A DNA stretch of 16,945 nt from Deltaproteobacteria bacterium (GCA_003520425.1 DOUU01000151.1:3764-20708); one strand, 5' to 3'; positions 1 through 7,967 are shown, counted from the stretch's first letter. Notes: generated by a model from the sequence alone, not told the origin. A program made the numbers and translations.

Positions 1-600
1 CTTACCGTGCGCGAGAAGAGCTTCTTTGGTGGCCTCCGTGAGCGCGAAAACCGGAGCGGCGTTGTCGTCTACCTCACGGGCTTCGTGCGAACGGCCCCAG
101 GCCGGGTAGCGATCCTCGCGCAGAAGAACAAACGTTTCGACCCGAAGCTCTTGCCGATAGTGACCGGACAGACGATCCAATTCCCGAACAATGATCCGAT
201 CTACCACAACGTCTTCTCGGTGTCTGCTATCCATCCCTTCGATCTGGGCCAGTACCGCTCGGGCGATCCTCCGCGGAGCGAGGTTTTTGACAGGCCGGGT
301 CTTGTCCCCGTGTACTGCAACATCCACCCCGACATGATCTCCTACGTTGTCGTGCTTGAGAACGACGCCTTCGCGGTGACCGCAGCAGATGGGACTTTCG
401 TAATCTCGAACGTGCCCCCCGGTCGACTCACGCTGAATGCCTGGATGCCCGGGGCGCAGCGCACGAGCGAAGACGTCGAGATCCGCCCAGGCGAGGAGGA
501 GACCCCCGCCGCGCTCGATCTTGTCCAGTCCGAGAAGATCGCACCTCACAAGCGGAAGGACGGCAGTGACTATCCCAGGCCCCGGTCCGACGAGTACTGA
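1..600 (+). CDS. Plastocyanin-like type-1 copper protein, 3' part (5' end outside window)
   Basis: The frame is open from the first base, so the N-terminus, presumably with a signal peptide, lies upstream; the GTG at 7 has no visible ribosome binding site. The protein has a cupredoxin domain. A His in DPIYHNVFS (nt 205-207) and the cluster Cys-x2-His-x2-Met in VYCNIHPDM (Cys nt 316-318, His 325-327, Met 334-336) give the full type-1 copper ligand set His, Cys, His, Met. After it comes a short beta segment (DGTFVISNVPPGRLTLNAW, about nt 385-450) resembling the carboxypeptidase regulatory-like fold, then a charged tail. The family is often annotated as 'methylamine utilization protein', but no methylamine genes are present, so I do not infer that role. 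A periplasmic electron carrier or copper sensor is more plausible. The stop codon overlaps the next start by one base (TGATG), which suggests translational coupling to the cyclase. Confidence 0.88.
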   Translation, partial: LTVREKSFFGGLRERENRSGVVVYLTGFVRTAPGRVAILAQKNKRFDPKLLPIVTGQTIQFPNNDPIYHNVFSVSAIHPFDLGQYRSGDPPRSEVFDRPGLVPVYCNIHPDMISYVVVLENDAFAVTAADGTFVISNVPPGRLTLNAWMPGAQRTSEDVEIRPGEEETPAALDLVQSEKIAPHKRKDGSDYPRPRSDEY

Positions 601-2639
601 TGAGGCGGCTCGGCTTCCGGTCGCGGATTTTCGTGGCGATGGGGGGCCTCGTTGGCCTTGCCATCGCGCTGATCCTGGCATTGCTGCAGGACGCGACCGT
701 TCGGCGAATCCGCGAAGACTTCGGGGAGAGGTTCCAGCGTACAACGGCTGGCTTCCGCAGGCTCCAGGCTCTACGCACGGAGTCCGTCATGGACGAGGTC
801 GCAGCGCTGGTGCAGGGCAACCCGCAGCTTCGGACGGCCTTGTCGATGGCGTCCCTGGCTCAGACGGACCTCGGCTTCGCCGAACCGCCTCGCCGGGGTG
901 AAGCGTCCCGCGACGCGAACCTGCGGCTGCAGTCGATTCTCCCTTCTCTCGCGATCCATCGAAACAACGATGTTCTACTCGTGACGAACGCACAGGGGGA
1001 GCTGCTCTACAGCAAGCTCGACCCTCTGCGTTTTGGCGACGACGTCAGCAGACTCGCGGCGTTCCAAAGCGTCGCATCAGGGGCCGAGACTCTGGACGCC
1101 TGGTCCGCCGGCATGCGCAGCGACGAGGGTTCGGCTCTCACGCCCCAAAGCCCGCCGCAGGCAATCTACCAGATTGTGGGTGCACCCGTGGTGTTCGACG
1201 ACGAACTCCACGGTGTAGTGATTGTCGGTCATCGCATCGACGCAGCCGCGTTGTCTCGAATCCGAGACGCCTCGGGGGTGGAGGTGGCGCTCATCGCCAA
1301 CGGTGCTGTCGCGGCGTCGACGCTCGACGCGCGTCAGGAAGCCGCACTCGCGCGTCAGCTCGCCGAGAAGACCGCTAGCGAAGCCGAAGCCGCTCGGGGT
1401 ACCGCCTCGGAGTTGCGCCTTGGCGATGAGCGCTACCTCGTAGCCGCGACCCAGCTGGTCGGTGGCCTCGGACCCACCGGACCGCGATTTCTCTTGCTCT
1501 CCTCCCTGGATCGCGAGAGCGCGTTGCTGGGGGCGCTGAGACGAGCGCTGCTCCTCGTGGGAGGGCTCGTGCTTCTCCTCGCGCTCGCCACAAGCTTTTT
1601 CCTCACGCACGGCATCACGCGACCGGTCGGAGCGCTCGCTGCGGCAGCACGACGCGTAGGCGCCGGTCACCTCGACACCCGAGTGGAACTTGCGACGGGA
1701 GATGAGTTCGAGGAGCTCGGCCGCGAGTTCAACAGCATGGTTGCGGGTCTCCGCGAACGCGACGCGATCCGCACAACGCTCGAGCGTCACGTCTCAAAGG
1801 AGGTGGCAACGGAGCTTCTGCGCGACCCTGCCAGGACCACCCTCTCCGGCGTGCGGCGGGAGCTCAGCGTGATGTTCATCGATATTGCTGGATTCACGGC
1901 ACTCGCAGAGCGTTTGCCAGCGGAGGAGGTTGTCGCTCGTCTGAATGAGTATTTCGAGTGTGCGTGCGGCGTGATCCTCGAGGCCGGTGGTACGGTAAGC
2001 GAGTTCCAGGGCGATGGGATCGTCGCCTTCTTCGGGGCGCCGATCGCCCACTCCGACCACGCCGCACGGGCCTGCCGCGCCGCGCTTCTTTGTCGCGAGA
2101 AACTCGCGACGCTCGAGTCGCGCTGGGCATCCCAGGGATTGCTGGGTCACTGTTTTCGGATCGGCATCCACACGGCGGAGCTCGTGGTGGGAGAGATCGG
2201 ATCTGCGGAGCGAGGAAAGTACGGCGCCGTCGGCGACGGGATCAACGTGGCGAGCCGGATCGAAGCCGCGAACAAGCTCTACGACACGCGCATCCTGGTG
2301 TCGGAGGCGACGATCGAGCGCGCGGGCAACGCTTTCGTGGCCCGTGAACTCGACCTCCTGCGAGTGGTCGGGCGCGCAGAGCCCGTGCGCGTCTTCGAAC
2401 TCGTCGCGATGCGCGACGCCCTGGATCCCCGTGCCGCGCGCCTGTGTGAACTTTTCCGCGTCGCGCTTGCGGCGTACCGCGCGCGTGACTTTGCGTCGGC
2501 GCAGGTCGGCTTCGAGCGGTGCGCGGCGTTGGCTCCCGACGATGGTCCCGTTCAGCGCTTTGTTGCGCGCGTGGCTCGGCTCCAGGCGGAGCCTCCGCCA
2601 CCAGAGTGGTCGGGCGTCTGGGAACTCGCCGAGAAGTAG
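600..2639 (+). CDS. Membrane-bound class III nucleotide cyclase with periplasmic sensor and HAMP domain
   Basis: 679 aa. A first membrane helix (about 10-30) is followed by a roughly 280-residue extracytoplasmic sensor resembling a Cache/CHASE-type domain, a second helix (about 315-335), a HAMP domain (about 336-388) and a class III cyclase domain (about 418-600). The C-terminal 70 residues contain one TPR-like helical pair seen in this cyclase family. Both metal-binding Asp residues are present (D428 in FIDIAGFT, D472 in FQGDG), as are the transition-state residues N549 and R553 in GDGINVASR, so the enzyme should be active. The residue normally Lys in adenylyl cyclases is E468 (VSEFQGD), and the second base-contacting position is G542 (YGAVGD). 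Glu at the first position is what guanylyl cyclases use, so the product could be cGMP or cAMP. The one-base overlap with the copper protein makes that protein the obvious candidate input. Confidence 0.93.
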   Translation: MRRLGFRSRIFVAMGGLVGLAIALILALLQDATVRRIREDFGERFQRTTAGFRRLQALRTESVMDEVAALVQGNPQLRTALSMASLAQTDLGFAEPPRRGEASRDANLRLQSILPSLAIHRNNDVLLVTNAQGELLYSKLDPLRFGDDVSRLAAFQSVASGAETLDAWSAGMRSDEGSALTPQSPPQAIYQIVGAPVVFDDELHGVVIVGHRIDAAALSRIRDASGVEVALIANGAVAASTLDARQEAALARQLAEKTASEAEAARGTASELRLGDERYLVAATQLVGGLGPTGPRFLLLSSLDRESALLGALRRALLLVGGLVLLLALATSFFLTHGITRPVGALAAAARRVGAGHLDTRVELATGDEFEELGREFNSMVAGLRERDAIRTTLERHVSKEVATELLRDPARTTLSGVRRELSVMFIDIAGFTALAERLPAEEVVARLNEYFECACGVILEAGGTVSEFQGDGIVAFFGAPIAHSDHAARACRAALLCREKLATLESRWASQGLLGHCFRIGIHTAELVVGEIGSAERGKYGAVGDGINVASRIEAANKLYDTRILVSEATIERAGNAFVARELDLLRVVGRAEPVRVFELVAMRDALDPRAARLCELFRVALAAYRARDFASAQVGFERCAALAPDDGPVQRFVARVARLQAEPPPPEWSGVWELAEK

Positions 2640-2808
2640 ATGGCACGCCCGCGGGCGCGAGAAGCTGCGGCCGGAGAAGCGACGCCTCGAATGAGCAACC
2701 GAGTTGCGCGTTTCTGCTGTTCTTCGGCAGCTTGCGTCGCAGCGGGAGGAGGCGTCACCGCCCGACTTCTCTATCCTCTTCACCCGAGGATCAAGCGAGT
2801 AGGATGCC

Positions 2809-3600
2809 ATGCCGACTGCAGACCTGGGTGACGTCACACTGCAGTACGAGATGGTCGGCCAGGGCGCGCCGCTCCTCGTTGTGAACGGGACGGGAAGTGA
2901 CCTCCGCCGCAAACCATCGATCCTCGACTCTCCGCTCGCGCAGCAGTTCACGGTGCTGGCTTACGACCACCGTGGCCTGGGGCGCAGCCGCCCGGCGGAC
3001 CCTACGCATCAGCCGACCATGGCTGACTTCGCGCGGGATGCGCTGCGACTCTGCGATCGGGTGGGATGGAAGCACCTCCTGCTGCTTGGCATTTCCTTCG
3101 GCGGTATGGTCGCGCAGGAGATCGCGCTCGCGGGGGGTGATCGCATCCGGCGCCTCGTGCTCGCGTCCACATCGCCGGGCGGCGCAGGGCGCGCTTCCGC
3201 GCCGCTCCACAAGGTCTACCGGCTGGCGTTGGCCGAGCGGGTAGCGCGTCTTGCCTCCTACACGGACCTGCGCGCTTCGACGAATCGTGAGCTGCGGGAG
3301 CGGCTGATTCGGTCCATCCTGCGCGGCGGCGAGAGCGAGGACCCCGCCGCCGCGCCCGGTCTCCACAAGCAACTCGAAGCGCGTCGCCATCACGACACGT
3401 GGGAGCGGCTCCCCTCCCTTCGCGTGCCGACACTCGTGGCTGCCGGACGTCACGATGGCATCGCACCCCTCGCGAACGCAGAGGCCCTGGCCTCGCGCAT
3501 CCCCGGTGCGCGGCTCCGCGTGTTCGAGGGCGGGCACGTCTTCATGCTCGAGGACCGCGCTGCCTGGCCCGCGATGATCGCGTTCCTGAAGGAGACCTGA
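2809..3600 (+). CDS. Alpha/beta hydrolase fold protein
   Basis: 263 aa, the usual size of a single-domain alpha/beta hydrolase with no signal peptide, so cytoplasmic. The oxyanion strand-turn HRGLGRS is present. The nucleophile S96 sits in the elbow GISFGG, with an acid at D216 (GRHDGIAP) and a general base at H243 (EGGHVF), so the triad is complete. The overall pattern resembles the 3-oxoadipate enol-lactonase / ester hydrolase branch, but the substrate cannot be told from sequence. The ATG at 2809 follows a weak purine stretch (GAGTAGGA, 2797-2804). A 169-bp gap separates it from the cyclase, so it probably has its own promoter there, although I could not identify one. Its stop lies two bases before matB and its last codons hold the matB ribosome binding site. 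It is therefore co-transcribed with matB and may act on a CoA ester or other ester in the same pathway (inference). Confidence 0.9.
   Translation: MPTADLGDVTLQYEMVGQGAPLLVVNGTGSDLRRKPSILDSPLAQQFTVLAYDHRGLGRSRPADPTHQPTMADFARDALRLCDRVGWKHLLLLGISFGGMVAQEIALAGGDRIRRLVLASTSPGGAGRASAPLHKVYRLALAERVARLASYTDLRASTNRELRERLIRSILRGGESEDPAAAPGLHKQLEARRHHDTWERLPSLRVPTLVAAGRHDGIAPLANAEALASRIPGARLRVFEGGHVFMLEDRAAWPAMIAFLKET
3589..3594 (+). promoter_or_regulatory. Ribosome binding site AAGGAG for matB
   Basis: A perfect AAGGAG lies inside the last codons of the hydrolase, 8 bases before the ATG at 3603. The same frame is open back to 3399, but family alignment (MatB proteins begin shortly before the first ligase strand) and this site fix the start at 3603. 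Confidence 0.8.
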
Positions 3601-3602
3601 GC

Positions 3603-5111
3603 ATGGACCTCTACGGTACGCTGGCAACCGGCTTCCGGTCGGATCTGACGGCGCCGTGGATCGAGCTTCCCGATGGAAGGACCCTCCCGTATCGCTCGGC
3701 GGAGGAGGGGAGCGCGAAGGTCGCGGGGCTGCTGCGCTCCCTCGGCGTCATGCCAGGCGATCGCGTGGCCGTTCAGGTGGACAAGACCCCGGAGGCGCTC
3801 CTCCTCTACCTCGGCACCGTGCGCGCAGGCGCTGTCTTCCTGCCGCTCAATCCTGCGTATCGCGCAGAAGAGGTTGCGTATTTCCTTGGTGACGCCGAGC
3901 CCGCCGTGGCCGTCGGGCGGCCCGAGGTGGCCCGCGAGTTCGAGGCCGCAGCGAGCGCCAGTCGCGTTCGCCACGTCTTCGTCCTTGGTGCGGACGGGCG
4001 TGGGAGTTGGGCGGAAGCCGTTGGCGCCGCTTCGCCCGTCCACGACGATGCGCCAGTCGGCGAGTCCGATCTCGCCTCCATCGTCTACACCTCGGGCACC
4101 ACAGGCCGCGCAAAGGGCGCGATGTTGACGCACAGGAACCTGGTCTCGAACGCCGTCACGCTCCACACGCTCTGGGGCTTCCGGAGCGGCGACGTGTTGC
4201 TGCATGCGCTTCCCATCTTCCACGTGCATGGTCTCTACGTTGCCACCAACACCGCCATGCTGAATGCGAGCCGGATCCGATTCCAGGAGCGATTCGACGC
4301 GCACGAGGTCGTGGAGGCGCTTGCGGGATCCACGGTCTTCATGGGCGTCCCTACCATGTACACGCGCCTGCTCGCGCAGCCCGGCTTGACGAGGGAGCGC
4401 TGCGCGGGAGTGCGCCTTTTCGTGTCAGGCTCCGCACCGCTCCTGCCCGAGACTTTCGAGCGCTTCCGGGAGCGGACGGGCCACACCATCCTCGAGCGTT
4501 ACGGCATGACTGAGACGGGCATGAGCACCTCGAACCCGTGGAGGGGAGAGCGACGCGCCGGCACCGTGGGGCGCCCGCTCACCGGCGTCGAGGTGCGTGT
4601 CGTGGGGAAGGACGGCCGTCCCTTGTTGGCCGGCCAGGTGGGTGATGTACAGGTGCGCGGTCCGAACGTGATGCCCGGCTACTGGCGACGCCCGGAGACG
4701 AACGTGGAGGAGTTCACGGCGGACGGGTTCTTCCGGACCGGAGACCTCGGCGTCTTCGATACCGACGGCTATCTGACCCTCGTCGGGCGCTCAAAGGACC
4801 TCGTCATCTCGGGCGGCCTCAACGTGTACCCGAAGGAGATCGAGCTCCTCCTCGATGCGCTGCCCGGAGTGGTGGAGTCTGCAGTGATCGGGGTGGCGCA
4901 TCCCGATCTCGGCGAGGGCGTGACGGCCGTGCTGGTATTAAAGGCCGGCGCCCAGGTGCGCGAGGCGGAGGTGCTCGCCGCCCTGCGGCCACGCCTCGCG
5001 GCCTTCAAGCTGCCGAAGGCTGTCCGCCTGGTGGACGAGCTTCCCCGCAACGCCATGGGCAAGGTCCAGAAGCACTTGCTGCGCGAGCGCTTTGCTGGAC
5101 TCTACCGGTGA
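3603..5111 (+). CDS. matB: Malonyl-CoA synthetase (MatB-type acyl-CoA ligase)
   Basis: 502 aa, matching the roughly 500-residue MatB family rather than longer fatty acyl-CoA ligases. It belongs to the ANL adenylating superfamily and activates malonate (in some members methylmalonate) to the CoA thioester with ATP. Visible motifs are the P-loop VYTSGTTGRAKG (161-172), the MatB-typical LPIFHVHGLYVATN, the A5 motif ERYGMTETGMSTSNP around 299-311 (E304), the A8 hinge region VGRSKDLVISGGLNVYPKEIE, and the A10 catalytic lysine K487 in NAMGKVQK. ERYGMTET followed by TSNP, together with GGLNVYPKEIE, is what I associate with MatB rather than with acetyl- or long-chain ligases. No malonyl-CoA decarboxylase (MatA) or malonate transporter is next to it. 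An alpha/beta hydrolase precedes it with a 2-base gap. The product could supply malonyl-CoA for fatty acid or polyketide synthesis. Methylmalonate use cannot be excluded. Confidence 0.93.
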   Translation: MDLYGTLATGFRSDLTAPWIELPDGRTLPYRSAEEGSAKVAGLLRSLGVMPGDRVAVQVDKTPEALLLYLGTVRAGAVFLPLNPAYRAEEVAYFLGDAEPAVAVGRPEVAREFEAAASASRVRHVFVLGADGRGSWAEAVGAASPVHDDAPVGESDLASIVYTSGTTGRAKGAMLTHRNLVSNAVTLHTLWGFRSGDVLLHALPIFHVHGLYVATNTAMLNASRIRFQERFDAHEVVEALAGSTVFMGVPTMYTRLLAQPGLTRERCAGVRLFVSGSAPLLPETFERFRERTGHTILERYGMTETGMSTSNPWRGERRAGTVGRPLTGVEVRVVGKDGRPLLAGQVGDVQVRGPNVMPGYWRRPETNVEEFTADGFFRTGDLGVFDTDGYLTLVGRSKDLVISGGLNVYPKEIELLLDALPGVVESAVIGVAHPDLGEGVTAVLVLKAGAQVREAEVLAALRPRLAAFKLPKAVRLVDELPRNAMGKVQKHLLRERFAGLYR

Positions 5112-5228
5112 CGCTCCCAGCCCGCGACGCGCGATGCTTGAGGGGCGTTGCGTGGGGCGGACCGTTGCTCCACACGGTACTCCTGCTTCCCTGGGATCTC
5201 TCGGCCGTTCTGGCTCTCACACGAGATG

Positions 5229-5243
5229 CGAGCCCCGGGCTCG
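5229..5243. terminator. Possible GC hairpin between convergent matB and DUF4142 genes
   Basis: CGAGCC-CCG-GGCTCG is a perfect 6-bp stem with a 3-base loop in the 244-bp gap between two convergent genes. There is no U-tract on either side, so it would be a weak intrinsic terminator at best. The rest of the gap (5112-5355) holds nothing else I can support. Confidence 0.25.
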
Positions 5244-5355
5244 AGTCGAGGAGCCGGTCCAGTCTCACCACGTCCTGGCACGGGTCCAGGATGCCTTCGA
5301 ACCGCCCGAGTTGCTCGTCGGGAATTCGCACGCGCCCCGTTCTTGCGGCTGCGGC

Positions 5356-5946
5356 TCAGTGCGCGGCGGGAGGCGGTGCTCCACCCGCGAGCCGCGACTG
5401 AATCAGCTTTGCGTGCTGGAGGTGGGATGCGATCACGGGACGTACGCTCGCGATGAGTGCTTTCAGCTCGGGGTTCCTGGCATTCGGTGCCAGCACCTGA
5501 TCGATGGCGTCCAGCACCTGCTGGTGATAGGCCACCTCGTGATCGACATAAGCGCGGTCGAAGTCTGATCCTGCGAGCTTCGAGAGCGCCGCACGATTCG
5601 CGTCGCCGCCCTGACTGAGGCTGCGACTCGTAGCGTTGTCCTTCGGAGTAAGGGAGAGCTGCTTCGCAAGATCGGTCGCCTTCTGGTTCGCCGCCGTGTG
5701 GTCGATGACCATTCGCTGCGCGAATTCCTTCACATCCTTGGCCGAGGCCTTGGTCTTGGCCAACTCACCCGCGTCGATGTCGACCTGGTTCGCAGTGACG
5801 ACGATGTGCGCGATCTCTGCGTCGTCGGGTGGCGCGTTATCGGCTGCCCGAGCGGGCGGGGCGCTCGCGAGTAAACTCGCGAATGTGAGCGTTGTGAGGA
5901 GAACGAGCGGCCCCGAGGGCCGGAGGATGCAGGACACCAAGAACAT
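5356..5946 (-). CDS. Exported DUF4142 protein
   Basis: 196 aa from the ATG at 5946, chosen because GGGAGGAA (5951-5958 on the complement) lies just upstream; the open frame runs further back to 6039 but would overlap the sigma factor. Residues 1-34 form a signal peptide with hydrophobic core PLVLLTTLTFASLLA and likely cleavage after ARA. The mature part matches DUF4142: ELAKTKASAKDVKEFAQRMV, then IDHTAANQKATDLAKQL, then a second helical pair (DRAYVDHEVAYHQQVLDAID). This is a four-helix, ferritin-like arrangement. The biochemical function of DUF4142 is not established, and members are exported and often found near ECF sigma genes. It lies 67 bp downstream of the sigma factor on the same strand and probably shares its transcript, which suggests an envelope or stress role (inference). 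Confidence 0.88.
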   Translation of the reverse strand: MFLVSCILRPSGPLVLLTTLTFASLLASAPPARAADNAPPDDAEIAHIVVTANQVDIDAGELAKTKASAKDVKEFAQRMVIDHTAANQKATDLAKQLSLTPKDNATSRSLSQGGDANRAALSKLAGSDFDRAYVDHEVAYHQQVLDAIDQVLAPNARNPELKALIASVRPVIASHLQHAKLIQSRLAGGAPPPAAH

Positions 5947-6013
5947 CGGCTTCCTCCCGTTGTGCGCGTCTGTGCGCTTTGACATCGAACAGACGCGGGA
6001 CACGAGCTTTCGG

Positions 6014-6721
6014 TTACATGGACTCATCCTGGCTCGCATCCGGGAGTTGAACGAAGACCGCGCTCACCACGCGGTCGCAGCGCGTCCCGCCAAACGGGAA
6101 GAGGGTCCCGACAAGCTGCTGGGTGCTGGCGTAGAGCTGCTCACGAAGCTGCGCTTTCGCGCGATGGAGGCGGGTTTTTACCAACGGTTCGCTGAGCCCA
6201 AGAAGCTCGGCAGTCTCGAGTGTGCTCAAGCCTTCGACTTCGCGCAGTACGAAGACAGTGCGATACGACCTGGGCAAGGCATCTACCGCCGTCTCGAGCA
6301 CCTGCCCGAGCTCATGGGCCATTGCGTATTGCTCGGGGTCGGGCGTGGCAGAACGCCATAGCGACATCGCCTCTCCTCCCTCTTCGTCCGAGCTCGGAAC
6401 GGTGAATCGGCTCCGAGTTCGGAGCCGACTGAGCGCTGCGTTCAGGGCGATGCGGGTCAGCCATGTCGCGACGCTCGAGCGTCCTTGAAACTCTGCGAGG
6501 TGGCGGAAGGCCCCGAGGTAGACCTGCTGCATCACGTCCTCGACCTCCGTCTCATCGCGGAGAATCGAGCGCACGCACCGGTAGATGCGCCGGTTGTGGC
6601 GGCGCATCAGCATCTCGAAGAGCGGCGTTTCGCCGGCCCGCACCCGCTCGACGACCTCGGTGTCCGACAGGAGCGCGCTCTCACGGGCGATCGCAGCGTA
6701 AGATCGAGCGTCCGGTTTCAT
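6014..6721 (-). CDS. ECF-type RNA polymerase sigma factor with C-terminal extension
   Basis: 235 aa. Region 2 runs from about residue 20 to 100 (LFEMLMRRHNRRIYRCVRS, EVEDVMQQVYLGAFRHL, then the promoter-melting stretch WLTRIALNAALSRLR). Region 4 lies at about 140-195 with the helix-turn-helix GLSTLETAELLGLSEPLVKTRLHRAK. Unlike minimal ECF factors it continues about 40 residues past region 4, with FPFGGTRCDR and a single cysteine; this tail may be a control element. No anti-sigma gene (zinc-finger or membrane type) adjoins it: the SOD gene is upstream and DUF4142 downstream. The start at 6721 has GGGGAG 4 bases upstream. A bipartite ECF-like promoter sits just ahead (separate entry), consistent with autoregulation. 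Confidence 0.93.
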   Translation of the reverse strand: MKPDARSYAAIARESALLSDTEVVERVRAGETPLFEMLMRRHNRRIYRCVRSILRDETEVEDVMQQVYLGAFRHLAEFQGRSSVATWLTRIALNAALSRLRTRSRFTVPSSDEEGGEAMSLWRSATPDPEQYAMAHELGQVLETAVDALPRSYRTVFVLREVEGLSTLETAELLGLSEPLVKTRLHRAKAQLREQLYASTQQLVGTLFPFGGTRCDRVVSAVFVQLPDASQDESM

Positions 6722-6755
6722 GGACTCCCCGCGACCGCAAGGGCTTCCCAGGGAG

Positions 6756-6783
6756 ATAGACGGTGCTGCCGGGAAAAGGTTAC
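6756..6783 (-). promoter_or_regulatory. Candidate ECF-type promoter of the sigma gene
   Basis: Read on the complement: GTAACC (6783-6778), a 16-base spacer, then GTCTAT preceded by C (6761-6756). AAC in the -35 and CGTC in the -10 at 16-17 bp spacing is the general ECF promoter pattern. The -10 ends about 34 bases before the ATG at 6721. This is pattern matching only, from a single site. Confidence 0.45.
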
Positions 6784-6892
6784 ACGACGCTCAGGTTGGG
6801 TGACCAGGGCGAGGGCTAGGCTCGGGCGCCGGGTCGCCGTCCTCCCTCCCCCCTGTGCCGCGAAAACTGCCGCCCTCTGCTGGGCAGCGCGC

Positions 6893-7501
6893 TCAGTCTG
6901 ATAGCCGTCTCGTTACCACAGGCCAGTTCATATTTTCGAAGAATGCATCCAGGTAGCGCGCGCGCTGGGAGGGCGCATAGTCGAGCAGGTATGCATGCTC
7001 CCAGATATCCATCACGAGGATGGGCCGAAAGCCAGCGACGTTGCCGACGTCGTGGAGCGAGACCCAGTGATTCGAGAGCCGGCGGTTCGCGGGATTTTGG
7101 TAGCAAATTGCCCAGCCGACCCCGCGCATGCCGCTCACACCGATGAAATCGGAGCGCCAGCGGTCTACGCTTCCAAAGGAGACCTCTGCCGACTTTGCGA
7201 AGGCGGACCGCGGCTCGAGATCTCCGGCTCCCCCTGCGATCAGATTCTCGAAATAGAGCTCGTGCAAAATCATCCCGTTGTACTCGAAGCCGAGCCGGCG
7301 CTTGAGTTCGGAGTACTCAGGCGCCTCGTTGCGTTCAATTCCGTCCTTGTGAACGAGCGATGCGATCCGTTCGGTGAGATCGTTCGTCGCCTTGACGTAG
7401 CCTTGATAAAGCGCAAGGTGCATCGCGATCGTCTGGTTGGAGATGCCACGCAGACCACGGAGGTCAAACGGTCGCGGCTCGTACACCACGTTCGGTTGCA
7501 C
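6893..7501 (-). CDS. Fe/Mn-family superoxide dismutase
   Basis: 202 aa. The GTG start at 7501 follows GGAGGAGG at a 7-base distance. All four metal ligands can be placed: H28 (AMHLALYQGYV), H80 (ILHELYFENL), D165 and H169 (MDIWEHAY). The N-terminal helix has the H-x3-LYxGYVKxTN form of a divergent bacterial branch, where classical SodA/SodB have HxxxHHxxYV. At the C-terminal position where MnSODs carry the outer-sphere Gln (NQD), this protein has H150-D151 (VSLHDVGN), so a His may hold the active-site water. It has no signal peptide and so is cytoplasmic, converting superoxide to oxygen and peroxide. The protein is slightly compact but looks complete. It lies upstream of the sigma/DUF4142 pair on the same strand with a 171-bp gap. 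Confidence 0.9.
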   Translation of the reverse strand: MQPNVVYEPRPFDLRGLRGISNQTIAMHLALYQGYVKATNDLTERIASLVHKDGIERNEAPEYSELKRRLGFEYNGMILHELYFENLIAGGAGDLEPRSAFAKSAEVSFGSVDRWRSDFIGVSGMRGVGWAICYQNPANRRLSNHWVSLHDVGNVAGFRPILVMDIWEHAYLLDYAPSQRARYLDAFFENMNWPVVTRRLSD

Positions 7502-7967
7502 CGCCTTGCCTCCTCCTTCGATGGACGTGAAGGTATGCGGCTCTTCTCGAGCTCCACACCTCGGTCCGCAGATGGGTGCCTGGCACGGAGCGGGTCACCA
7601 CCCAAGCGACCTAACGAGTAGACGCAGCAACCCTGCGACGGATTCAAGCGCGGCCATCTTTTTTGTGGAGTGATCGTGGAAGCAACTGGCAAGGCGAGGC
7701 CGCTCGTGGAGATGCATGCTCCTCGCGCTCACAGCACTCGACTTACGCACGAGCGTTTTGTGCCCGGTACAAGCTCATCAGTTCTCGCGGAGGCTCAGTC
7801 GGAAATCGTGCGCGAAGCATCCGAGAGATGGGCAGAAGCGTCTGGCCGCGCGCCTGCGGGTGGGCGGCGCGAGCGCGGCGCCGTGTCCGAGGGTCGGCTC
7901 ACGCTTAGACCGCCACACTCCCGCCGGGGACTTTCTGCGGCTCGCGAAGAACCGACGCCGCGCTTGA

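Noticed and set aside
1794..2951. Long open frame on the minus strand (about 385 codons) opposite the cyclase
   Set aside because: It is antisense to a clear cyclase domain and is rich in Arg, Ser and Pro with no family resemblance: the usual mirror frame of GC-rich DNA.
3399..3602. In-frame extension of MatB upstream of 3603
   Set aside because: It lies inside the hydrolase coding region, is Arg-rich and unlike MatB N-termini. The AAGGAG before 3603 fixes the start.
2791..4304. Two long minus-strand frames opposite the hydrolase and matB
   Set aside because: They mirror strongly recognisable + strand genes and contain no motif of their own.
5152..5355. Open frame following the DUF4142 stop in the same frame (begins RIPDEQLGRFEGILD)
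   Set aside because: It reads plausibly for 50 residues but has no ribosome binding site, no family match I know, and runs into the matB 3' end on the other strand. Read-through or a remnant is possible but not supported.
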